Assembly: GCA_937864275.1 (NCBI GenBank)
Contig: CALMIW010000699.1
Coordinates: forward strand, 1 to 9,311
Direction: 5' to 3'
Length of the DNA: 9,311 nucleotides
From: an uncultured Dehalococcoidia bacterium
GTDB taxonomy: Bacteria; Chloroflexota; Dehalococcoidia; Tepidiformales; Tepidiformaceae
The position numbers and the translations under genes were made by a program. Every line of letters starts with the position of its first letter. Positions within the stretch are counted from its first letter, which is position 1. A model generated the notes under the pieces. It did no database searches. It was given only the letters and a program-made list of their open reading frames with translations, and was not told the origin of the DNA. Positions 1 through 6,383 of this stretch are shown here, in pieces.

Positions 1-2373
1 TCGGCGCCGCAGCCGGTTGAGAAGGGCATAGAGCTGCGCACCCTGTGGGGGCATCTCGCGTATCAGCTCGGGGGCAAGGCGGGCTACGAGCTCGTGCGCG
101 CTGACGACGAAGCGGGCACCAACCCGGGGGCGGCGCTGCGGACGCTGTTCCAGCAGTTCGGCCCTGCGGTCGTGCTGGTGGATGAGTGGGTGGCGTATGC
201 CCGTCAGCTTCGTGACGGTGGCGACAGCGATCGACTTGCCGGTGGTGACTTCGACACGCAGTTCACGTTTGCCCAGGCGCTCACCGAGGCTGCCGCCGCG
301 GTGCCGAACGTGGTGGTCCTTGTGTCGATCCCAGCGTCGGACATTGAGGTCGGTGGCGACCGCGGCAAGACGGCGCTGGAGAAGCTGAAGAACGTCGTGA
401 CCCGCAAGGCGGCGCAGTGGCAGCCAGCTTCGCCGGACGAGTCGTTCGAGATCGTGCGCCGCCGGCTGTTCGATCCGATCCCTGACGACAAGGCCAAGGT
501 CCGTGACGGTGTGATCCGCGCGTTCAGCGAGATGTACCGCCACCAGCACGGTGACTTCCCGGGCGGGGTGTCCGAGGCGGAGTACCGGCGGCGGATGGAG
601 CTGTCGTATCCGATCCACCCGGAGCTGTTCGACCGGCTCTTCGGTGACTGGTCTGCGCTCGACAAGTTCCAGCGGACCCGTGGCGTGCTGCGCCTGATGG
701 CGCTCGCGATCTCCCAGCTCTGGCAGCGCGGCGACCAGTCGCTGCTCATCATGCCGGGCAACCTGCCCATGGACTCCGGTGCGCTCGTCAGCGAGATGAA
801 GAAGTACCTCGAGGAGGGCTGGGACCCGGTCATCAAGTCCGACGTTGACGGCGAGAACGCGTTGCCGCTGCGTATCGACAAGGAGAACAAGCACTTCGGA
901 CGCCTGTCGGCCACCCGCCGCGCCGCCCGTACCGTCTACATGGGCTCCGCGCCGCGACCCGATGGGTCACGGGGCATCGACGTGAAGTCGATCGTGCTCG
1001 GCTGTGTCCAACCTGGCGAGCCGGTCGGCCAGTTCGCCGATGCCCTCAAGCGCCTCTCCGGTCAGGCCACTCACCTTTACGTCGATGGCGCCCAGTACTG
1101 GTACTCGTTGCAGCCCAACGTCACCCGCGTTGCTGCTGACCGTGCCGCGTCGAACTTCACCGACCGAGACGCTGACGACGAGGTGAAGCGCCGGATCGCT
1201 GAGCAACCCGACCGGGGGACCTTCACCGCGATCCAGGTGTTCGCCGAGGGGCCGGGCGACGTGCCCGATGACGACGAAGGCGTTCGGCTCGTCGTCCTCG
1301 CTCCCTCCGCAACGCACTCGCCGAACGACGAACACTCGCCAGCCGCCGTGCTCGCCGAGAAGATCCTCGCCCAACGCGACGGGGGGCCTCGGCTCAACCG
1401 CAACCTCCTCGTGTTCACCGCGGCAGCGGCCAACCGGCTCAGTGAGCTGAGGGCCGCGACACGCCTGTACCTGGCGTGGTGCTCCGTCGTTGAGGACCAC
1501 CAGGGCCTGGATCTCACCGCCCACCAGAAGAAGCAGGCCGAGAGCAAGGTCAAGGAGACTTCGCAGCAGATCGACAGCCTCATCGCCGAGACCTTCACGC
1601 AGGTGCTCACCCCGTCCCAGGAGCCAGGCACCTCGACGATCAAGTGGCAGACGACGAAGGCCAGCGCTGTCGGAGACGTCGGTGCTCGGGTGAGTAAGAA
1701 GCTCGCAACTGAGGAGAAGCTCATCGCCACCTATGGCGGCGTACGGGTGAAGATGGATGTCGACCGCTACGACCTCTGGTCTGATCGTGGCGACATCTCG
1801 GTCGCGAGCTTGTGGAGTACCTACGCCCGCTACCCGCATATGCCTCGCCTGGCCTCGTTCCGGGCGCTGGGGGACGCGATCAGCGACGGCACCGCCAGCC
1901 TGAACTGGTCGCAGGAGACCTTTGCCTACGCCGACGCTCACGACGGGAACAACTGGGTCGGCGTCCGCACCGCGTCGCACGTCACCCCGACCGTCAGCGG
2001 TCTGCTGGTGCGCCCGGACTCAGTGCCGTCCCCCAAGGAGGAGACAGGTGCCGGAGACGACGGCAGCGGCGCCGGCGGCGGGTCCGAGCACACCAGCGAC
2101 CGCGGGCCTGGTGGATCGGACAAGGCAAAGAGCGGTGGCGGCTCGGGCGGCGCTACCGCGACACGGTTTTACGCGCAGTTCGATCTCGACTCCGTCCGCG
2201 GCATCAAGCAGCTCGGCGAGATCCTCGAGCACGTCACAGCCCGTCTCGGGCCGAACGTCGAGCTGTCGCTCGAAGTCCGCGCATCGAACGACGAGGGCTA
2301 CGACGACGGGACCCAACGCATCGTCGCCGAGAACGCGACCAACCTCGGTGCCAACGGCCCAGAGTTCGAGTAG
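1..2373 (+). CDS. DUF499-family ATPase, anti-phage-associated (5' end outside window)
   Basis: The frame is open from base 1 to TAG at 2371-2373, giving about 790 residues; an internal ATG at 94 is not the real start because conserved family sequence precedes it. Numbering from the first codon, residues 12-30 (LRTLWG, then QLGG) and 54-66 match the AAA core of DUF499 proteins. VVLVDEW (57-63) is the Walker B with D61/E62, and the hydrophobic strand at 103-108 fits sensor 1. Walker A and any N-terminal domain lie upstream. An Asp/Gly/Ser-rich linker (about 681-720) leads to a compact C-terminal domain (722-790) starting RFYAQF and ending with the ENA...FE pattern typical of the family. Family knowledge: DUF499 ATPases occur beside DUF1156 methyltransferases and helicases in defence loci; a BREX BrxC/PglY-like role is a less likely alternative. 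The ATPase role in defence is inferred. The next gene begins 71 bases downstream on the same strand. Confidence 0.88.
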   Translation, partial: SAPQPVEKGIELRTLWGHLAYQLGGKAGYELVRADDEAGTNPGAALRTLFQQFGPAVVLVDEWVAYARQLRDGGDSDRLAGGDFDTQFTFAQALTEAAAAVPNVVVLVSIPASDIEVGGDRGKTALEKLKNVVTRKAAQWQPASPDESFEIVRRRLFDPIPDDKAKVRDGVIRAFSEMYRHQHGDFPGGVSEAEYRRRMELSYPIHPELFDRLFGDWSALDKFQRTRGVLRLMALAISQLWQRGDQSLLIMPGNLPMDSGALVSEMKKYLEEGWDPVIKSDVDGENALPLRIDKENKHFGRLSATRRAARTVYMGSAPRPDGSRGIDVKSIVLGCVQPGEPVGQFADALKRLSGQATHLYVDGAQYWYSLQPNVTRVAADRAASNFTDRDADDEVKRRIAEQPDRGTFTAIQVFAEGPGDVPDDDEGVRLVVLAPSATHSPNDEHSPAAVLAEKILAQRDGGPRLNRNLLVFTAAAANRLSELRAATRLYLAWCSVVEDHQGLDLTAHQKKQAESKVKETSQQIDSLIAETFTQVLTPSQEPGTSTIKWQTTKASAVGDVGARVSKKLATEEKLIATYGGVRVKMDVDRYDLWSDRGDISVASLWSTYARYPHMPRLASFRALGDAISDGTASLNWSQETFAYADAHDGNNWVGVRTASHVTPTVSGLLVRPDSVPSPKEETGAGDDGSGAGGGSEHTSDRGPGGSDKAKSGGGSGGATATRFYAQFDLDSVRGIKQLGEILEHVTARLGPNVELSLEVRASNDEGYDDGTQRIVAENATNLGANGPEFE

Positions 2374-2448
2374 ATGAAGACGGTCGACTCCCAATGCTGG
2401 AGCGGTGCTCCGAGTCTCATGGGCGCGAGCTTGGGGTGCCGTCCGTGA
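2374..2448 (+). other. Possible 24-codon linking ORF between DUF499 and ABC-3C genes
   Basis: An ATG directly abuts the DUF499 stop (TAGATG) in the same frame. It runs 24 codons to a TGA at 2446-2448 that overlaps the GTG at 2445 as GTGA. There is no recognisable peptide. It may only couple translation of the ATPase to the next gene, or add a 24-residue tail if the TAG is read through. It could equally be chance, as stop codons are sparse in GC-rich DNA. Confidence 0.2.
2386..2416 (+). other. Intercistronic hairpin
   Basis: The inner stem GGAGC (2399-2403) pairs with GCTCC (2407-2411) around a GGT loop. The outer stem GACTC (2386-2390) pairs with GAGTC (2412-2416), leaving an 8-base bulge on the 5' side only. 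No T-tract follows, so it is a poor intrinsic terminator. It could modulate readthrough or mark mRNA processing between the DUF499 gene and the ABC-3C cassette. It also buries the alternative ATG at 2394. Confidence 0.35.
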
Positions 2449-3674
2449 ACGCGGACTCTGGCGGAGTCACGACGCCCCACTCAGCTGCGCCGGCGGCGCT
2501 CGGCTTCCTTGCCCAGGTGGAGTACGCGCTCCTACTGGCACTCCAACGACTCGACACGACGTTGACTTTCGAGATGAGCCTGGAGACGCTGGATGACATC
2601 GTCTTCGATGACGGCATCGAGGATCGATCTGAGCTCTTCCAAACGAAGCACCACGTGGATCGTTCAGCACATCTGACCGACGCCTCGACCGATGTCTGGA
2701 AGACCCTTCGGAACTGGATCGAGGACAGTCCCGCTACCGCCAACCTGACGATGCTCACGACGGCAGCCGCGCCCGAGGGCTCCGCGATGTCTTACCTCCG
2801 CGGCGGCGCAGGTCGCGACGTGGCGCGAGCAACCAAGCTGCTTGTTTCCACCGCGCGGAACTCGGAGAACCAAGCCCTCAAGTCGGCGTTCGGTACATTC
2901 CTCGAGGTCGAGCGGCCGGAGGAACTGTTGGAACGGGTGACGTTGATCGACGAGTCACCTCAGGTCGCTGATCTCGATGAGGCACTGAGCCTGGCTGTGC
3001 GGAAATCGGCCAAGCTAGGTCATCGTGCGCCGCTCCTTCAGCGCCTCCGTGGCTGGTGGCTCGAGAAGGTGTACGACCACCTGACTCGCATCGCGGCTGG
3101 CGAACCGGACCGGATCCTGAGTGACGAGCTTGAAGCGACGCTGCTGAACATCTCGCGGAACCTCCGTGATGACGACCTGCCTATCGACTTCTATGACATG
3201 GCAGAACCGACCGATGATGAGGTCCGCGACGACGATCGGGTGTTTGTACACCAGCTACGAGTCATCGCTCTCGCCAACGCTCGGATCCGTGAGTGCATCT
3301 ACGACCACAATCGGGCATTCGCTCAGCGTTCGCGGTGGCAGCGGGAGAAGCTGATCGGCGCCGGTGAACTGCGCAACTATGAGCGGGCGCTCGTGGAGGA
3401 GTGGAAGCGGCACTTCCTGCCTGAGACAGACGAGGTGGACGGCGACGACGATGATGACGCAGTGCACTGCGAGCGTGCCCGCAAACAGCTGATCCGACTT
3501 GGTTCCAGCACCCTGCCGCGCATCAGACCAGGGGTCGATGCGGCCTATGTCGCGAGTGGGTCCCTGCATATCCTCGCGGACAACCTTGAGATCGGCTGGC
3601 ATCCCAACTGGGTGGCCCGGATGCGAGAGCTACTCGGGGATGCGACCGGGGCCCACGAGGAGGGCGTCGCGTGA
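2445..3674 (+). CDS. ABC-three-component (ABC-3C) system effector-type protein, nuclease-like N-terminus
   Basis: About 409 residues from GTG 2445. GTG 2436 and ATG 2394 are alternatives, and the frame stays open upstream inside the DUF499 gene, so the start is uncertain. I chose 2445 because it leaves a short leader before the conserved SAAPAALGF block (13-21) and sits in a GTGA overlap. The N-terminal domain has GFLAQ (20-24), ETLDDI (47-52) and QTKHH (66-70). The spaced acidic residues followed by QxK resemble restriction-endonuclease-fold domains of the DUF4297/Cap4 type, suggesting a metal-dependent DNase (inference). TTAAAPEG and LRGWW (about 201-205) are further family blocks. The rest is helical with an acidic insert (330-339) and a C-terminal GWHPNW (384-389), fitting an ABC-3C C-terminal domain that docks to partner subunits. 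The gene overlaps the middle component by 4 bases, so the two are almost certainly co-translated. Family call is firm; nuclease activity is not shown. Confidence 0.8.
   Translation: MNADSGGVTTPHSAAPAALGFLAQVEYALLLALQRLDTTLTFEMSLETLDDIVFDDGIEDRSELFQTKHHVDRSAHLTDASTDVWKTLRNWIEDSPATANLTMLTTAAAPEGSAMSYLRGGAGRDVARATKLLVSTARNSENQALKSAFGTFLEVERPEELLERVTLIDESPQVADLDEALSLAVRKSAKLGHRAPLLQRLRGWWLEKVYDHLTRIAAGEPDRILSDELEATLLNISRNLRDDDLPIDFYDMAEPTDDEVRDDDRVFVHQLRVIALANARIRECIYDHNRAFAQRSRWQREKLIGAGELRNYERALVEEWKRHFLPETDEVDGDDDDDAVHCERARKQLIRLGSSTLPRIRPGVDAAYVASGSLHILADNLEIGWHPNWVARMRELLGDATGAHEEGVA
3657..3664 (+). promoter_or_regulatory. Shine-Dalgarno for the middle component
   Basis: GAGGAGGG lies inside the end of the upstream gene, six bases before GTG 3671. 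It supports the GTG start and the GTGA overlap, so this small subunit can recruit ribosomes independently as well as by coupling. Confidence 0.7.
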
Positions 3675-4168
3675 CTGCCCTCGATGAGATCGGTTCGGCG
3701 GAGGAGGTCGCTCTCTTCAACCCGGCGTTCCTGGCGCGGCTGCTTCACGGGACTGCGCACGAGTACGAGAAGCCTTCAGGTAGGGGATTCCCCGTCCCGC
3801 TGGCGTTCCTGTCGGTGCCACTTGCGCTTCACAAGCCGACTCGCGACGACCTGCCACGCACATCCGCCGCCTTGATGCAGAAGTGGATTCGGGAGCACCC
3901 GCGCCACATGGCACGGCTCTCATCACGGGTCCTTGGGCTCCGACCGTTCACCGGTGTGGCCATCCGATTCGGAATCGAGCACGGGGTGCTCCTGTCGCAG
4001 GACGGTCTGCTGCGTGCGGGGAGTCTCCTTCGTCGACCCCGGGACCTCAGCTCGTTCGAGACAGCTGAGATCGCAGAATGTCTGAAGGCCGCCGAGTTCC
4101 TGGGTCGATGGTTCGCTCGACAGCCTGATGCGGCCACTGCTCTCGCTTGGTGGGGACTTGCTCCATGA
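3671..4168 (+). CDS. ABC-3C system middle component (DUF6521/MC3-like)
   Basis: A 165-residue protein starting at GTG 3671 with a strong Shine-Dalgarno. Family features are EEVALFNPAFLARLL (11-25), with the E...LFNP...L pattern, then FPVPLAFLSVPLALHK (40-55) followed by LP (61-62). The remainder is basic and helical, with WF near 150. I see no catalytic motif, signal peptide or membrane segment, and the length is normal for the family. Family knowledge: the middle component is the small adaptor between the DUF3732-type ATPase and the effector-bearing subunit of ABC-three-component conflict systems. Its biochemical role is not well established, so linker or scaffold is an inference. It overlaps the effector gene by GTGA and the ATPase gene by ATGA. 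This tight packing fits fixed stoichiometry of one complex. Confidence 0.8.
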   Translation: MTALDEIGSAEEVALFNPAFLARLLHGTAHEYEKPSGRGFPVPLAFLSVPLALHKPTRDDLPRTSAALMQKWIREHPRHMARLSSRVLGLRPFTGVAIRFGIEHGVLLSQDGLLRAGSLLRRPRDLSSFETAEIAECLKAAEFLGRWFARQPDAATALAWWGLAP

Positions 4169-6195
4169 TGCAGATCGAGCAGTTGGTGCTGTATTCGAAG
4201 CGTGGCGAGGTCCGACCGCTCGAGTTTCGAGTCGGTGAACTCAACGTGATCACAGGCGACTCGGGAACAGGGAAGTCCGCTCTTACGAACATCTTTCGCT
4301 TCTGCCTTGGTGGCAGCCGCCCGGACGTTCCTCTCGGCCCGATCTCGCAGACGGTGGCCTGGTACGGCCTCATCGTTCGGATTGGCGATGTTCGCCTGTT
4401 CCTCGGACGGCCCGCACCGGATGGTTCGAGCGAGACGACCTTGGCGATGCTTCTGGTGAACCCGGTGGCTCCCCCCGCCTTCGGCGACCTCGTTGCCAAC
4501 ACAACGTCAGATGAGATGCGCGAGTACCTGGCTGGGATGATTGGCATCGAGGAGAACCTCAACGTCCCAGCTATCGGCAACACCCGCCAGCCGCTCGCGG
4601 CCAGCTTCGTCCACTCCCTTTACTACGCGTTCCAAGGGCAGGGCGAGCTTGCCAATCCGCGAGTGCTATTCCACCGGCAGGACGAAGAGTGGCAGAAGCA
4701 GACGATCCGAGACACCCTTCCCTACTTCCTCGGAGTACAAGGCCTCGAGCAGCTTCGCCAGCGCCGCCGGCTCACCGAGCAGCGGCGTGATCTCAAGCGA
4801 GCAGAGCAGCGTCTGGAGCGCGCGAGGAATGAGTCGCTGGACGTCCTCGACCGGGTGCGTGGTCTGCTCACCGAGGCCCGTGATGCCGGCCTACAGGTGC
4901 CCGATGATGAGGAAGCCACCACCTCAGAGTTGCGGGCTGTCCTTGCCAGCCTCGTAAACACGCCGATCGAGTCGAGTCCTGCGGTCGACATGTCCGGCCA
5001 GTTCGAGCAGGTACGCGCTGAGCTGGCCGAACAGCGCCAACGCGCGAGGGAGATCGTCGAGGAACTACAAGGTCTCGAAGGGTTCAGCGAAGTCGCCGCA
5101 AGCTACGAGGGTGAGCTGACTGAACAACGAGCGCGGCTGGTGTCGATTGGTCTTGTCGCGGTCGAAGGCCAGGACGCCGAGTGCCCAGTCTGTGGCGCCG
5201 ACCTGCACGGAGCCGCTGAGGAGCACCAAACCGTGACCGATTGGCTCGCCGGGGTCTCCCGAAGACTTGAGCTGGCTGCACGCGATCGCCCAAGGGTCGA
5301 GAAAGCCCGATCGACGCTCCTCGATGAGCGCACGTCCGTGCTCGAACGGATCGAGGAACTCAACGGGCTCATCGCCTCGCTCGTTGACACCAACGACATG
5401 GTGGCCAGGGAGCGCCAACGAGTGAACGTTCAGAGCTACATCCGCGGGAAGATCGCCGAGTACCTGTCTGCCTCGGATGTCGTCGGAGCCGATGACTTCG
5501 CTGAGCTCGAGCGAATCGTCGATGGCTTGCGAGCTTCGGTAGCCGAGCTGGAGGCGTCTCTCGACCCTGAGGCCATTCGGTCTCGTGTGGAGTCCGCAGT
5601 CGCTCGTGTCAACCGCGAGGTTGGTCAGATCGCTGGCGAGTTGGGTCTTGAGCACGCCGAGGAGGGCGTGCGGCTCGATGTCAATCGACTGACGGTTGTC
5701 GCCGATACGCCCGAGGGCCCGGCCTACCTCGACGCTGGCCAGATCGGGAGCGGCTTGAACTGGGTCGGCTATCACCTCGCGGTGTACTTGGGCTTGCACC
5801 GCTTCTTCATCACGGCGGGCCGACCGGTGCCACGGTTCCTGCTTCTTGACCAGCCGAGTCAGGCGTTCTTTCCGCCGGACCGCGCGAGCGGGGGAGACCT
5901 TGAGGAACTCGATGACACGGATCGAGCGCACACGAGGGCGCTCTATCGCCTGCTCTACGACGAGGTGCAGCGTCAGAGCGGTGCGCTTCAGGTCATCGCT
6001 CTGGACCATGCGGACTTTGAGGACGACTGGTTCCAGGACTCCGTCGTGCATCGTTGGCGGGATGGTGACGCGCTCATCCCGGCGGCATGGCTCGAGGACC
6101 GTGAGAGTGACGGTGCCGGGGATGATGCAGCACGGGACGACATCGTCGACGGCGGCGAGGATGGGATCCCTGGTGTCGACTCTGGCGGCGAGTGA
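4165..6195 (+). CDS. DUF3732 ABC/SMC-like ATPase of the ABC-3C system
   Basis: 676 residues from ATG 4165, which overlaps the previous stop as ATGA. A TTG at 4147 is also in frame but less likely; GGTGGGGA (4149-4156) serves as Shine-Dalgarno. Walker A is GDSGTGKS (31-38). Helical coiled-coil arms (about 194-235 and 364-405) flank a CPVC zinc-hook-like turn (C340, C343), as in Rad50. IGSGLNW (527-533) replaces the ABC signature, the Walker B strand is FLLLD (558-562) followed by Q-P-S-Q, and LDH (H615) is the switch histidine. Glutamine at the usual catalytic-glutamate position is, to my knowledge, normal for DUF3732 and suggests slow hydrolysis or a switch-like ATPase. The last ~35 residues form an acidic Gly/Asp-rich tail beyond the usual end. 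Likely role: cytoplasmic sensor/motor acting on DNA or nucleoprotein that controls the effector (inference from family context). Confidence 0.87.
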   Translation: MMQIEQLVLYSKRGEVRPLEFRVGELNVITGDSGTGKSALTNIFRFCLGGSRPDVPLGPISQTVAWYGLIVRIGDVRLFLGRPAPDGSSETTLAMLLVNPVAPPAFGDLVANTTSDEMREYLAGMIGIEENLNVPAIGNTRQPLAASFVHSLYYAFQGQGELANPRVLFHRQDEEWQKQTIRDTLPYFLGVQGLEQLRQRRRLTEQRRDLKRAEQRLERARNESLDVLDRVRGLLTEARDAGLQVPDDEEATTSELRAVLASLVNTPIESSPAVDMSGQFEQVRAELAEQRQRAREIVEELQGLEGFSEVAASYEGELTEQRARLVSIGLVAVEGQDAECPVCGADLHGAAEEHQTVTDWLAGVSRRLELAARDRPRVEKARSTLLDERTSVLERIEELNGLIASLVDTNDMVARERQRVNVQSYIRGKIAEYLSASDVVGADDFAELERIVDGLRASVAELEASLDPEAIRSRVESAVARVNREVGQIAGELGLEHAEEGVRLDVNRLTVVADTPEGPAYLDAGQIGSGLNWVGYHLAVYLGLHRFFITAGRPVPRFLLLDQPSQAFFPPDRASGGDLEELDDTDRAHTRALYRLLYDEVQRQSGALQVIALDHADFEDDWFQDSVVHRWRDGDALIPAAWLEDRESDGAGDDAARDDIVDGGEDGIPGVDSGGE

Positions 6196-6383
6196 TGGAC
6201 CACCGACGTCGGTCCTGGCAGCTGCGGATGTCGTACGGGAGGGCCGGAGGCGCATCACTGGGTCGGACAGGCCGCCTGGTGTCAGCAGCGCCGCGTGCCA
6301 AGGATTGCTCATGGGTTCGGTGCGAGGCGTTCGGGGCAACTGATGGTCCCGGCTGGGACGGTGCCGCGAGAGGGCTGGAATGA
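6195..6383 (+). CDS. Possible small ORF (62 aa) bridging ATPase genes; product unknown
   Basis: This ORF fills the only sizeable gap inside the cluster. Its ATG shares one base with the DUF3732 stop (TGATG, 6193-6197) and its TGA overlaps the next ATG (ATGA, 6380-6383). The 62-residue product is basic at the N-terminus (RRRSW at 4-8), has two cysteines near the middle (DCSW, RCEAF) and no recognised domain or membrane segment. About two thirds of its codons end in G or C, which is compatible with coding but not distinctive. It has no Shine-Dalgarno beyond coupling. If it is not a gene, the gap holds only a 12-base palindrome (6202-6213) and no clear promoter or terminator. Confidence 0.25.
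   Translation: MDHRRRSWQLRMSYGRAGGASLGRTGRLVSAAPRAKDCSWVRCEAFGATDGPGWDGAARGLE
6368..6373 (+). promoter_or_regulatory. Shine-Dalgarno for the RloC-like ATPase
   Basis: GAGAGG lies six bases before ATG 6380. An in-frame TGA at 6341-6343 and no start codon between it and 6380 leave this ATG as the first plausible start. Confidence 0.55.

Noticed and set aside
967..1980. 337-codon open frame on the minus strand
   Set aside because: It is antisense to the conserved DUF499 reading frame, shows no recognisable domain and has a low-complexity Arg/Gly/Val composition.
1812..2444. Upstream extension of the effector frame into the DUF499 gene
   Set aside because: The translation is Arg-rich shadow sequence overlapping the conserved C-terminal domain of DUF499; family similarity begins only after about 2480.
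6202..6213. 12-base perfect palindrome ACCGACGTCGGT after the DUF3732 stop
   Set aside because: About two such palindromes are expected by chance in a window this size; no T-tract, so not a convincing terminator or operator.
5846..6343. 165-codon + frame overlapping the end of the DUF3732 gene
   Set aside because: It covers the Walker B and switch region of the real frame; the product is Arg/Ser-rich with no family features.
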